Origin: Saccharothrix deserti
GTDB taxonomy: Bacteria; Actinomycetota; Actinomycetes; Mycobacteriales; Pseudonocardiaceae
Reading direction: 5' to 3'
Assembly: GCF_009769385.1 (NCBI RefSeq)
Contig: NZ_VKAB01000008.1
Coordinates: 248,001-312,000, forward strand
Length of the DNA: 64,000 bases
Position numbers and translations under genes: made by a program. Below are positions 19,234 through 29,278 of the stretch, piece after piece; the first letter of the stretch is position 1; every line of letters starts with the position of its first letter. Under the pieces are notes generated by a model that saw only the letters and a list, made by a program, of their open reading frames with translations, was not told the origin of the DNA and did not search any database.

Positions 19234-20526
19234 TCACGCCTCGGCGGCGGTGAAGCCCTTGGCGCGGCGCAGCGCCCGGTCGAGGTCGGCCGGGGCGACG
19301 GCGGCGGTGTGGCCGTCGGGGCGGATCAGGGCGTCCCCCTCGACGGTGAAGCCCGGACCGTAACGGTGGCTTCGCGGGCGGAGTTCGCCGTCGCCGTTGG
19401 TGGTCAGCGGTGAGTCGCGGTAGGGGAAGGGCTCGAACATCCGGCCCGAGTCGATCCGGTCGGTCAGGCCGTTCTCCAGGACGTGACGGCGGTGGGCGCG
19501 TTCGGCCTCGGTCCGCGGCACCAGGAAGCGCATGGTTTCGCCGGTGACGCGCAGGTTCTCGTCGGCGGCCGCGGCGCGTTCCTGGTGGTAGGACTCCAGC
19601 AGGAGCGGGCCCGCCTCGCCGGCGCGGTCGAAGGCGATCTTCCACGCCGCGTTGTCGGCGTCGCAGATCCCGGAGTTCAGACCGCGCGCGCCGAACGGGC
19701 TCATCACGTGCGCGGCGTCGCCGGCCAGCAGGACGTTGCCCGAGCGGAAGCGGGCGGCCCGGCGCTGGTGGAAGCGGTACGTCGATTGCCACAGGACCTC
19801 GTACGGCCGGTCGCCGGTGATGGCGCGGATGTGGTCGGCGGTCAGCTCGAAACCCTCGGGGACCTGCCAGTCGATGCGGTGCACGCCGTCCGGCTGCGGG
19901 TGCACCAGGACCTGGCGGCCGGGGTGCCACGGCGGGTCGAAGTAGAAGCGGCGCTCCGGCTCGGGGTGGCCCAGGTCCACCCGGATGTCGGCGATGACGA
20001 ACCGGTCGGCGAACGAGTGGCCGTCGAACGGGATGCCGAGCAGGTCGCGGACCGTGGAGCGGGCGCCGTCGGCGGCCATGCAGTGCGTGCCCTCGTACGT
20101 CCGGTCCGGTGTGTGGACCGTGACGGTGTCGGTTTGTTGTACGCGAACGACCTTCTGGCCGTAGCGGAGGTCGATCAGCGGTTCTTGACAGGCTTTTGTA
20201 TGCAGTATGTGTTCAACCACGGTCTGTGGTGTGTTGACGAACGGCGGGAAGCCCTCGGCGTGCGGCAGCTCGATGGTGAGCACTTCGCGGTCGCGGTAGT
20301 AGGTCCGGCCGCGGTACCAGGTGACGCCCGCGTCGACCACGGCCTGGCCGACGCCGACGCGTTCCAGGATGTTCAGCACGTCCCGGTGCACGCAGATCGA
20401 ACGGCTGCCGACGGCCTCGCGGCGTTCGGCGGCTTCCAGGACCGTCGTCGGCACGCCCGCGCGGGCCAGCAGGAGCGCGGCGGTGAGGCCCACCGGACCC
20501 GCCCCGACCACCAGCACCGGAATCAT
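19234..20526 (-). CDS. FAD-dependent aromatic-type monooxygenase
   Basis: The 430-residue flavoprotein belongs to the PHBH/TfdB/UbiH group: FAD-binding VLVVGAGPVGLTAALLLARAG at the N-terminus, the middle DG motif (AADGARSTVRDLLGI), and the GD motif NVLLAGDAAHVMSPFGARGL. Such enzymes hydroxylate phenols, polyketides and related rings using NAD(P)H and oxygen. The start is the ATG at 20526 rather than the far upstream end of the frame, since the FAD fold begins there and the upstream MBL-fold gene ends 13 bases before. The two genes probably form an operon. The substrate is not evident. Confidence 0.9.
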   Translation of the reverse strand: MIPVLVVGAGPVGLTAALLLARAGVPTTVLEAAERREAVGSRSICVHRDVLNILERVGVGQAVVDAGVTWYRGRTYYRDREVLTIELPHAEGFPPFVNTPQTVVEHILHTKACQEPLIDLRYGQKVVRVQQTDTVTVHTPDRTYEGTHCMAADGARSTVRDLLGIPFDGHSFADRFVIADIRVDLGHPEPERRFYFDPPWHPGRQVLVHPQPDGVHRIDWQVPEGFELTADHIRAITGDRPYEVLWQSTYRFHQRRAARFRSGNVLLAGDAAHVMSPFGARGLNSGICDADNAAWKIAFDRAGEAGPLLLESYHQERAAAADENLRVTGETMRFLVPRTEAERAHRRHVLENGLTDRIDSGRMFEPFPYRDSPLTTNGDGELRPRSHRYGPGFTVEGDALIRPDGHTAAVAPADLDRALRRAKGFTAAEA

Positions 20527-20539
20527 CGCCTGTCCAAGA

Positions 20540-21511
20540 TCATTGCAGTGCCGCCCACACCTCGCGGTCCCGCTCGGCGGTCCAGATCCGGGGCCAGTCC
20601 ACACCGTCGCACTCGTCCCAGTACCGCTGCACGTCGAACGGCAGGCAGTGCTCGAAGATCGGCCAACGGCCGTAGCGCGGGGCGAGGGCGGCGTGGGCGG
20701 CCTCGAACGCCTCCTTCACCGTGCCGCCGCTGACGTGCACCGTCCCGACCGTGCGGCGGAGTTCGTCCAGGAAGTGCCTGGACTGGGCGATGGCGGCGTC
20801 CACCTCGGTCCGGTCGCGGGCCGGTGCGCCACGTCCGCCGACGAGCTGTTCGGCGCCCAGGGCGGCCACCCGGTCCAGGGTCGACGTGGCCCACTCGTTG
20901 TGGAACGCGTCGCCCGTGTACAGGGCGGCCTGCGATTCGACCAGGTCACCGGCGAACAGGATGCGCTGGTGCGGCAGCCACGCCACGATGTCGCCCGCCG
21001 TGTGGCCACGTCCGCAGAAGCGCAGTTCGACGTCACCCCGATCACCGCCGAGCGGGATGGTGAGGCGGTCGGAGAACGTCAGCGTCGGCCAGGTCAGGCC
21101 GGGAATGCCCTCGGGCTCCTCGAACAACCGGGGCATCCGGCCGTACTCGCTCAGCCAGTCCGCCCGCCCGCGTTCGGCGATCAGCGTCTTGGTGTTCTCG
21201 TGCGCGATGATCTCGGCGGCGTCGAACGCGCTGGCACCCAGCGTGCGGACCGCGTGGTAGTGGCTCAGGACCAGGTAGCGGACGGGTTTGTCGGTGTGCC
21301 GGCGGAGCAGGTCGAGCCAGCGCCGGGCGGCCTTCGGCGTGGCGCGGGCTTCGACGCAGACCAGGAAGTCCTCGCCCTCGATGGCGCCGACGTTCGGATC
21401 GCCTTCGGCGGTGAGGGTGTAGACGCCGTCGGCCAACTCGACGAACTTCTCGTCCTTGGGCGCGAGGTCGGCGCTGGACGCGAACGGCTTCGTTGCCACA
21501 CAACCCACCAT
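20540..21511 (-). CDS. MBL-fold metallo-hydrolase-like protein with altered metal motif
   Basis: The 323-residue protein has the metallo-beta-lactamase fold: LSHYHAVRTLGASAF in the place of the usual HxHxDH, then FCGRGHTAGDIVAWLPHQ and ILFAGDLVESQ. The first motif keeps one histidine pair position (H-x-H) but has V-R where D-H is expected, so the second metal site may be absent; I recall the HYHAVR form from a subfamily of this fold. The C-terminus is rich in Trp (WPRIWTAERDREVWAAL). It lies 13 bp before the FAD monooxygenase gene and 7 bp after the GMC oxidoreductase, suggesting a shared oxidative pathway. Confidence 0.85.
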   Translation of the reverse strand: MVGCVATKPFASSADLAPKDEKFVELADGVYTLTAEGDPNVGAIEGEDFLVCVEARATPKAARRWLDLLRRHTDKPVRYLVLSHYHAVRTLGASAFDAAEIIAHENTKTLIAERGRADWLSEYGRMPRLFEEPEGIPGLTWPTLTFSDRLTIPLGGDRGDVELRFCGRGHTAGDIVAWLPHQRILFAGDLVESQAALYTGDAFHNEWATSTLDRVAALGAEQLVGGRGAPARDRTEVDAAIAQSRHFLDELRRTVGTVHVSGGTVKEAFEAAHAALAPRYGRWPIFEHCLPFDVQRYWDECDGVDWPRIWTAERDREVWAALQ

Positions 21512-21518
21512 AGGGCGA

Positions 21519-23237
21519 TCAGCGGGACTCGACCTCCACGATCGGCAGGCGCAACGCGCCGGGTGCGTCGACCGGGACGGCGGGGTTCTTCGGCGTCACC
21601 GGGGAGATCCGCCGATAGGCGGACGCCTGGTCCGGGCGCTGGTCCGGCTCACCCTTGTTCGGCCACACCGAGAACGCGCGCTCGGCCTGCGCGGTGATGG
21701 TGAGCGACGGGTTCACGCCCAGGTTCGCCGAGATCGCCGCGCCGTCCACCACGGAGAGGCCGGGGTAGCCGTAGACCCGGTGGTACGGGTCGATCACGCC
21801 GCTCTCCGGGTCCGCGCCGATCGGGCAGCCGCCGATGAAGTGGGCGGTCAGCGGGATGTTGAACAGCTCGCCCCAGGTGCCGCCCGCGATGCCGTCGATG
21901 TGCTTCGCCGCGAGCAGGTTCGCCCGGTGCCCGGCCGGGATGAACGTCGGGTTCGGCTCGCCGTGCCCCTGCTTCGAGGTGAGCTTGCGCCCGAACAGGC
22001 CCTTCTTGGTGAACGTGGTGATGGAGTTGTCCAGGCTCTGCATCACCAGCAGGATCACCGTCCGCTCGCTCCACCGGTGCACCGACAGCAGCCGCGCCAA
22101 CCGGACCGGGTGCCGCACCGCCTGGGACAGGAACTGCAGGATGCGCGGCGTCGACTTCGCGCCGTCCGTGGCCAGGGTCTGCAACAGCCCCATGGCGTTG
22201 CTGCCCTTGCCGTACCGCACCGGCTCGATGTGGGTCTGCTCGTCCGGGTGGATGGACGACGTGATCGCCACGCCCTGGCTGAAGTTGCGCTCCTCGTCCA
22301 CGGTGTAGCGGCCGGCGCCGATGATGGCCTCGGAGTTCGTCCTGGTCAGCTCGCCGAGCTTCGGTGAGATCCGCGGCAACGCGCCCGAGGCCCTCATCCG
22401 GTGCAGCAGCTGCTGGGTCCCCCACGTGCCCGCGGCCAGCACGACCTGGCCCGTGGTGATCGTGCGGCGGCCCCTGCGGAGCTTGCCGCCGGTGCGCCGG
22501 GTGCCGACCGCCCACGTGCCGTCCGGCGCCTGGCGCAGATCCGTGACGGTGGTCAGCGGCAGCACCCGCGCGCCGTTGCGTTCAGCCAGGTAGAGGTAGT
22601 TCTTGACCAGGGTGTTCTTCGCGCCGACCCGGCAGCCGGACATGCACGCGCCGCACTCCGTGCAGCCGGTCCGGCTCGGGCCCGCGCCACCGAAGTACGG
22701 GTCCTCGGCGGGCTTGCCCGGCTCGCCGAAGAACACGCCGACCGGCGTCGGGTGGTAGCTGTCGGCGACGCCCATCTCCTCCGCGACCTGCCGCATCACC
22801 ACGTCCGACGGCGTCGTGCTCGGGTTCTCCACCACGCCCAGCATCCGGCTCGCCTGGTCGTAGAACGGGCCCAGCTCGGCTTCCCAGTCGGTGATGTGCG
22901 CCCACTGCCGGTCCGAGTAGAACGGCTTGAGCGGCCGGTACAGGGTGTTGGCGTACACCAGCGACCCGCCGCCGACACCGGACCCGGCCAGGATCATCAC
23001 GCTGCGCAGGGCGTGGATGCGCTGGATGCCGTAGCAGCCCAGCGCGGGCGCCCACAGGTATCGGCGCAGGTCCCAGGACGTCTTGGCGAACTCGTCGTCG
23101 GCGAACCGGCGGCCGGCCTCGATGACGGCCACCCGGTAGCCCTTCTCGGTGAGCCGGAGCGCGGCGACGCTGCCACCGAAGCCCGAACCCACGACCACGA
23201 CGTCGAAGTCGGTGTTGTTACCGGCGAGTTCACCCAT
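21519..23237 (-). CDS. choD: GMC-family oxidoreductase, ChoD-like
   Basis: The 572-residue flavoprotein has an N-terminal FAD motif (VVVVGSGFGGSVAALRL), then GSGVGGGSLVYANTLYRP and the C-terminal GMC signature VVDGAAISANLGVNPSLT. A cysteine cluster GCTECGACMSGCRVGAKNTL is typical of the ChoD-like subgroup. It has no signal peptide. In mycobacteria the equivalent Rv3409c (choD) also sits beside guaB3 and guaB2, which supports orthology. Whether it acts on cholesterol is uncertain; ChoD activity has been debated, and the real substrate may be another alcohol. Confidence 0.88.
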   Translation of the reverse strand: MGELAGNNTDFDVVVVGSGFGGSVAALRLTEKGYRVAVIEAGRRFADDEFAKTSWDLRRYLWAPALGCYGIQRIHALRSVMILAGSGVGGGSLVYANTLYRPLKPFYSDRQWAHITDWEAELGPFYDQASRMLGVVENPSTTPSDVVMRQVAEEMGVADSYHPTPVGVFFGEPGKPAEDPYFGGAGPSRTGCTECGACMSGCRVGAKNTLVKNYLYLAERNGARVLPLTTVTDLRQAPDGTWAVGTRRTGGKLRRGRRTITTGQVVLAAGTWGTQQLLHRMRASGALPRISPKLGELTRTNSEAIIGAGRYTVDEERNFSQGVAITSSIHPDEQTHIEPVRYGKGSNAMGLLQTLATDGAKSTPRILQFLSQAVRHPVRLARLLSVHRWSERTVILLVMQSLDNSITTFTKKGLFGRKLTSKQGHGEPNPTFIPAGHRANLLAAKHIDGIAGGTWGELFNIPLTAHFIGGCPIGADPESGVIDPYHRVYGYPGLSVVDGAAISANLGVNPSLTITAQAERAFSVWPNKGEPDQRPDQASAYRRISPVTPKNPAVPVDAPGALRLPIVEVESR

Positions 23238-23299
23238 GTTGCGAGGTTAAGCGTTACCGGAAGTAACAGCGAGTCTCGATCGGTCAAGGGCCTGGACAC

Positions 23300-23335
23300 A
23301 CGACGAAGCCCCCGCCGGGAAGCAGGGGCTTCGTC
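23300..23335 (-). terminator. Terminator downstream of guaB3
   Basis: An inverted repeat (CGACGAAGCCCC and GGGGCTTCGTCG, with a 12-base loop) lies 12 bases past the guaB3 stop and before choD, so choD is probably transcribed separately. Confidence 0.65.
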
Positions 23336-23347
23336 GCGAAAGCCGAG

Positions 23348-24481
23348 TCAGCCGCGGATGGTGAGGCCGACCTTCTGGAACTCCTTGAGGTCCGAGTAGC
23401 CCGTCTTCGCCATCGCCCGGCGCAGCGAGCCGAACAGGTTCGTCACGCCGCGCGGGTCGACGGACGGGCCGAACAGCAGGCTCCGCAGGTCGACCACCTG
23501 GTCCACACCGGTGGACACGTGGCTTCGGGGCACCGACGGGTGCGCCGACGCGGCGGTCCAGTACAGGCCCTGGCCCGGCGCCTCGGACGCCGCCGCCAAC
23601 GGCTCGCCCAGCATCACGGCGTCCGCGCCGCACGCGATCGACTTCGCGATGTCACCGCTGGTCAGCACGCCACCGTCGGCGATCACGTGCACGTACCGGC
23701 CACCGGTCTCGTCCAGGTAGTCCCGGCGCGCCGCGGCGGCGTCGGCGATGGCCGTGGCCATCGGGACACCGATGCCGAGCACGGAGTCCGTCGTGGTCAC
23801 GCCCGGCGTGTAGCCGTAGCCGACGATCACGCCCGCCGCGCCCGTGCGCATCAGGTGCATCGCGGTCCGGTAGTCGCCGACGCCGCCCGCGATCACCGGG
23901 ATGTCGAGGTCCGCGATGAACGACTTCAGGTTCAGCGGCTCACCATCGCGCGACACGTGCTCGGCCGAGATGATCGTGCCCTGCACGACCAGGATCTCGA
24001 CGCCCGCCGCCAGCAGGTCCGGGGTCAGTTCGGCCGCACGCTGCGGGCTGACCCGCACGGCCACCGTCACGCCCGACTCGCGCACCGACTTGATCGCCTC
24101 GGCGATCAGGTCCATCCGCACCGGAGCCGAGTGCAGCTCCTGGAGCACCCTCACCGGCGCGCCCGGGTCGTCGGTGTCCTCCACCGCCTGCACCAGCCGG
24201 AACAGCGCCTCTTCCACGTCACCGTGCCGGGCCCACAGGCCCTCCGCGTTGAGGACGCCCAAGCCGCCCAGCTCACCGATCGCGACCGCCGTACCCGGCG
24301 ACACGATGGCGTCCGTGGGGTGGGTGATCAGCGGGATCTCGAACCGGTAGGCGTCGATCTGCCACGCCGTCGAGACGTCCTTCGAGGACCGGGTCCTCCG
24401 GGACGGGATGATCTCGAGGTCGTCCAGTTCGTAGGCCCGCCTCGCGGTCCGGCCCATGCCGATCTCGACCAGATCGCGCAC
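23348..24481 (-). CDS. guaB3: GuaB3 family IMP dehydrogenase-related protein
   Basis: The 377-residue TIM-barrel protein belongs to the GuaB3 family, found next to guaB in actinobacteria. It begins VRDLVEIGMGRTARRAYELDD and contains a phosphate-binding AGGVGDYRTAMHLMRTG and VIADGGVLTSGDIAKSIACG. It lacks the CBS pair of true IMP dehydrogenase. GuaB3 enzymes have been linked to GMP reduction or remain unclear in mycobacteria. The gene is 70 bp after guaB on the same strand and is probably co-regulated with it. Confidence 0.93.
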   Translation of the reverse strand: MRDLVEIGMGRTARRAYELDDLEIIPSRRTRSSKDVSTAWQIDAYRFEIPLITHPTDAIVSPGTAVAIGELGGLGVLNAEGLWARHGDVEEALFRLVQAVEDTDDPGAPVRVLQELHSAPVRMDLIAEAIKSVRESGVTVAVRVSPQRAAELTPDLLAAGVEILVVQGTIISAEHVSRDGEPLNLKSFIADLDIPVIAGGVGDYRTAMHLMRTGAAGVIVGYGYTPGVTTTDSVLGIGVPMATAIADAAAARRDYLDETGGRYVHVIADGGVLTSGDIAKSIACGADAVMLGEPLAAASEAPGQGLYWTAASAHPSVPRSHVSTGVDQVVDLRSLLFGPSVDPRGVTNLFGSLRRAMAKTGYSDLKEFQKVGLTIRG

Positions 24482-24551
24482 CTTAGTCGTCCTTCCGTGG
24501 AGCTAGCGGAACCTGCGAACCCTAGCCCAAGAGGCTGGTTCAGCGGATGGT

Positions 24552-26135
<1,584 letters not shown>

Positions 26136-26189
26136 TCAGGTCATGGTATCTGGACGTGGTCGGGGGGCCGCCCGGTACCGTGCGGGGTC

Positions 26190-26579
26190 GTGCCGCACGA
26201 CGCGTTGCCACCAGACCCGTTCGCGGGCGACCCGGAAGACCCCGCCCGGGTCCTCGGCGAGCCCGACCACGACCACGACCACCCGCCGATGGACGACGAC
26301 GAGCGGGCCGAGCTGATCGGCGACCTCAGCGACCTCGCCGTGTACCAGGCGCTGCTGGAACCCCGTGGTGTCAGGGGAATCGTGGTGGACTGCGGCGAGT
26401 GCCAGGAGCCGCACTACCACGACTGGGCGCTGCTGAGGTCGAGCCTGGAGCAGTTGCTGGCCGACGGCCGGATGCGCCCGCACGAGCCCGCGTACGACCC
26501 GGACCCCACGGCCTACGTCAGCTGGGAGTACTGCCGGGGCTACGCGGACGGCGTCACCGCGACCGAGAGCGCCCGCTGA
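26190..26579 (+). CDS. DUF5319 family protein (Rv3412-like)
   Basis: The 129-residue acidic protein is rich in Asp/His at the N-terminus (DHDHDHPPMDDDE) and has a conserved core VVDCGECQEPHYHDWALLR and WEYCRGYADG with two C-x2-C-type cysteine positions. Its place between guaB and the anti-sigma-D gene matches Rv3412 of M. tuberculosis, whose function is unknown. Cys and His residues could bind a metal, which is inference. The GTG at 26190 is chosen as the conserved proline/aspartate start begins there. It is divergent from guaB. Confidence 0.8.
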   Translation: MPHDALPPDPFAGDPEDPARVLGEPDHDHDHPPMDDDERAELIGDLSDLAVYQALLEPRGVRGIVVDCGECQEPHYHDWALLRSSLEQLLADGRMRPHEPAYDPDPTAYVSWEYCRGYADGVTATESAR

Positions 26580-26592
26580 AGGTGTGACCGAT

Positions 26593-26633
26593 GTGACGAA
26601 GCCCGCCCCTCGCACGGGGGCGGGCTTCGTCAC
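26593..26633. terminator. Bidirectional terminator between DUF5319 gene and rsdA
   Basis: A near-perfect stem (GTGACGAAGCCCGCCC and GGGCGGGCTTCGTCAC) sits between two convergent genes, 14 bases after the DUF5319 stop and 28 before the rsdA stop. Confidence 0.8.
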
Positions 26634-26660
26634 AAGCGTGCTCTTCGGGCCGCGGTCGCG

Positions 26661-27608
26661 TCAGTTGCCCGGAACGGTCTGGTTGCCGTTGGTGACGTCC
26701 GAGGGCACCTCGCCCTTGGGCTGGCCGCCGGACGGCGACTCGCCCGACGTGGGCGGTGGCGGCTGCGCCGTGCCGTCCGTGCTCGGGGACGTCTCGGTGG
26801 TGGTCGTCGTCGGCGCGGTCGTCGTGGTCGACTGCGTGGTCGTGGACACCGGTGGCGGCGAAGAGCTGGTCGACGTGGTCGGCAGCGGCGGCGTCGTGGA
26901 CGGGACGTCGACGGACGGCGTGCCGGTCGGCGTGGGCACGGTGCTGGTCAGCTCTTCCAACAGCAACTCGTGCTTCTGGGTCAGGTCGTCCTTGCCGTCG
27001 TCCGGTGAGACCGACGGCAGGCTCTCGCCCGCCTTCAGCAGCGCGTCGCGCGCCTCGCTGTACCGACCGTCGCGCAGTGCCGCGCGAGCGGTGTCCAGGT
27101 CGTACCTGACCGCGACGGCGGCTTCGATCGACCGCGCGTGCTCGGAGTAGAGGACCCTGGTCAGGCCCCAGAGCGCGTCGCCGGGCTGGGCGTCGCGGGC
27201 GACCAGGCTCATCCCGGTGAAGGCGATCGCCAGCACGGCGGCGGCGCTCGCGAGGGGGATGAGGAAGCGGTGCCTGCCGCGCGGCTGGGGACGTGCCGCG
27301 GCGATCGTGGCCACCGCCGTTTCGGTGTCGACGAGCTCACCCATGGGTGGGTCGTCGACCTCGCGCCGCCAGGCCAGCAGCAGCGCGTTCAGCTCGTCGT
27401 CGACGAGCGACTCCGACTGCTCGCCGTCGCGCCCGCCCAACGCGTCGAGCAGCGCGTCGTCGGCTCGGATACCCGCGAGGTCGTCCCCGGGCTCGACCAC
27501 GGTGTCATCGACCGCAGGGTCCTCGGCCAGGGTGTCATCAGACTGCGGCGGTCTCTCATCACGTCCGCGCACGACTTCTCCGTTGCCCTTCTCGTGCTGG
27601 TCAGCCAC
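26661..27608 (-). CDS. rsdA: Anti-sigma-D factor RsdA
   Basis: The 315-residue single-pass membrane protein matches RsdA. The N-terminal sigma-binding region is acidic (IRADDALLDALGG near 48-59 and LVDDELNALLLAWRREVD near 68-85). One helix lies at about 113-137. The exterior has a predicted helical part (residues 140-215) and a long Pro/Thr/Ser tail. In M. tuberculosis RsdA holds SigD inactive and is removed by Clp proteolysis after cleavage. The GTG start follows the sigD stop with no gap (TGA then GTG, ribosome site GGAGG inside sigD), so the two are translationally coupled. Confidence 0.9.
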   Translation of the reverse strand: MADQHEKGNGEVVRGRDERPPQSDDTLAEDPAVDDTVVEPGDDLAGIRADDALLDALGGRDGEQSESLVDDELNALLLAWRREVDDPPMGELVDTETAVATIAAARPQPRGRHRFLIPLASAAAVLAIAFTGMSLVARDAQPGDALWGLTRVLYSEHARSIEAAVAVRYDLDTARAALRDGRYSEARDALLKAGESLPSVSPDDGKDDLTQKHELLLEELTSTVPTPTGTPSVDVPSTTPPLPTTSTSSSPPPVSTTTQSTTTTAPTTTTTETSPSTDGTAQPPPPTSGESPSGGQPKGEVPSDVTNGNQTVPGN

Positions 27609-28181
27609 TCAGACCACCTCCTCCGCTGCCAACGTCTTGCGAAGGCGGGCCAGGGCGCGGTGTTGCGCCACCCGTACCGCGCCCGGCGTGGAGCCGACCG
27701 CGTCGGCGGTCTCTTCGGCCGACAGGCCGACGACCACTCGAAGCAACAGGATTTCCCGCTGCTTCTCCGGAAGGACCTTCAGGAGCAGCGCCATCCGCTC
27801 CGAGAGCTCGCCCTGCATGGCGCGCTGCTCGGGACCGGCCTCCGTCTCGGGGGCGTCGGGCACCTCCGGGACCGGTTCCGACCGGTTCCGGGCTGCGGAG
27901 CGATGAGCGTCGGCCACCTTGTGCGCGGCGATCCCGTAGACGAACGCCAAGAACGGCCGACCCTGGTCGCGATAGCTGGGCAGGGCCGTCAGCACCGCGA
28001 GACACACCTCCTGGGCCACGTCGTCCGCCGAAGCGAAAGACCTCTCCTGCCTTCCGACTCGGGCGCGGCAGTACCGCACCACGAGGGGCCGGATGGATGC
28101 CAGAAGCCGTTCGATCGCGTGGCGGTCGCCATCGACGGCTGCGCCCACTTCGGCGTCCAGTCCGTCCCCCAAGTTGGTCAT
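27609..28181 (-). CDS. sigD: RNA polymerase ECF sigma factor SigD
   Basis: The 190-residue ECF sigma factor has region 2 at about 25-95 (ASADDVAQEVCLAVLTALP, with the core-binding and -10-reading helices) and region 4 at about 125-180 (LPEKQREILLLRVVVGLSAE; GSTPGAVRVAQHRALARLR). The ATG at 28181 (MTNLGDGLD) is chosen over an in-frame upstream GTG at 28223, since the extra stretch is not sigma-like. Gene order with rsdA downstream and the guaB cluster beyond equals M. tuberculosis Rv3414c. It likely directs stationary-phase or starvation genes and is held by RsdA. Confidence 0.93.
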   Translation of the reverse strand: MTNLGDGLDAEVGAAVDGDRHAIERLLASIRPLVVRYCRARVGRQERSFASADDVAQEVCLAVLTALPSYRDQGRPFLAFVYGIAAHKVADAHRSAARNRSEPVPEVPDAPETEAGPEQRAMQGELSERMALLLKVLPEKQREILLLRVVVGLSAEETADAVGSTPGAVRVAQHRALARLRKTLAAEEVV

Positions 28182-28359
28182 CGCAGACAACTGCCCTGGT
28201 GTTACGCGTAGGCGTACCGACAAAGAACAGCACAGGACGATCGATGTCGCCCGTACCGGTGATGCTTACCGTACCGGTCGCACGACCGGTTGCACGGCAA
28301 TGGGTCCCGAAGGGGTCTTTAGACCTCACCTGACCAGCCGACACGCCCCGGACACACGA

Positions 28360-28396
28360 CCGGCCCGGCGACGGTGACGTCACCGGGCCGGGCCGG
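28360..28396 (-). terminator. GC-rich hairpin between bldM-like gene and sigD
   Basis: CCGGCCCGGC and its complement flank a GTGACGTCAC palindrome, giving a long stem with one small internal loop. It sits downstream of the short-repeat array that follows the regulator gene and about 180 bp upstream of sigD, so it may end the upstream transcript. No T-run is present. Confidence 0.45.
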
Positions 28397-28454
28397 AGGA
28401 AGGAGTGCCGGTGTGACCCGCTCAACGGGTCCACCGAGCCTTGGCCCTCGCGAG

Positions 28455-28610
28455 CCGTCGTCCCACGAGCCTGAGTCCCACGAGCCCGGGTCCTCCGGGC
28501 CCTGAGCCCCACGAGCGCGAGTCAGCCCCACGAGCGCGAGTCCCACGAACCTGAGTCCTGCGAGACCTCAGTCCTGCGAGCCAGTCCTACGTGCCGGAGT
28601 CCTACGAGAC
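28455..28610 (-). repeat. Degenerate short tandem repeat array after the bldM-like stop
   Basis: About ten units of 13-19 bases share the plus-strand form GTCCYACGAG followed by CC-GA or similar (CGTAGGACT-type on the minus strand). The last units (GAGTCCTACGTGCC, GGAGTCCTACGAG) overlap the TAG stop of the regulator gene at 28602-28604. The unit core is the same as in the arrays at 30337 and 48193. There is no coding sense or clear hairpin. Confidence 0.65.
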
Positions 28611-29198
28611 GAGGCCACGCCGGAAGCCGTGCGCGACGGCCTGGGCCCGGTCACGGACGCCGAGCTTGCGGAACAAGCGCCGGGCGTGCGTCTTCACCGT
28701 GTCCTCGGACAGGTAGAGCTCGCGCCCGATCTGACCGTTGCTCTTGCCCTGGCTCATCCCGCGCAGCACCTGCAGCTCGCGCTCGGTGAGCTGCACACCC
28801 GGGTCCGACGGCTGGCGCGGCGCGGGCACGCTCGTGCTCGCGAGTGTGTGCGCCAGGGCGGCCACCAGCTCGGGACGCGAGGCGTCCCAGCGGAGGTAGC
28901 CGCGGGCTCCGCCGGCGATCGCGGCGGCGATGCTGCCCGCGTCGTCCGGTGCGCCGAAGACGATGACGTTTGCCTGCGGGTTGGCCGAGACGAGTCGCCG
29001 GGTCGCTTCGACCCCGGTCGGAACGGCGCGCTGGGTGCCAACCAGTACGACGTCGACCGGCTGCCGAGAGAACCGAGCCAACAACTCGTCACCGTGCGCT
29101 ACGCAGTCGATGCGGCTAACCCCTGGGACAGCCGACATCACGCGGGTGAGACCCTCCCGCACACTGCGCCGGTCGTCGCAAATAAGGACCGTGGTCAC
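28602..29198 (-). CDS. bldM: BldM-like atypical response regulator
   Basis: The 198-residue protein closely resembles Streptomyces BldM: receiver-like N-terminus (TTVLICDDRRSVREGL) and a LuxR-type helix-turn-helix (LTERELQVLRGMSQGKSN; LSEDTVKTHARRLFRKLGV; AVAHGFRRGLVS). The site of the phospho-acceptor Asp54 is Gly here (VVLVGTQRA), so phosphorylation is not possible; BldM is known as an orphan regulator whose Asp54 is reported dispensable. The GTG at 29198 follows GGAAGGAG; an ATG at 29234 lacks a site. In Streptomyces it is needed for aerial growth and spore formation, alone or with WhiI. It lies near sigD, whiB and groEL as expected. Confidence 0.85.
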   Translation of the reverse strand: MTTVLICDDRRSVREGLTRVMSAVPGVSRIDCVAHGDELLARFSRQPVDVVLVGTQRAVPTGVEATRRLVSANPQANVIVFGAPDDAGSIAAAIAGGARGYLRWDASRPELVAALAHTLASTSVPAPRQPSDPGVQLTERELQVLRGMSQGKSNGQIGRELYLSEDTVKTHARRLFRKLGVRDRAQAVAHGFRRGLVS

Positions 29199-29278
29199 GG
29201 GGACTCCTTCCTGCAGCCGAGTGACGTTCCACATCCCCTATCGGACGCTAGAGGCCGAACCTTGACACGATCCGGTGC

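Noticed and set aside
20540..21511. Beta-lactamase
   Set aside because: The fold is MBL but the HxHxDH motif is altered and the neighbours are oxidative enzymes.
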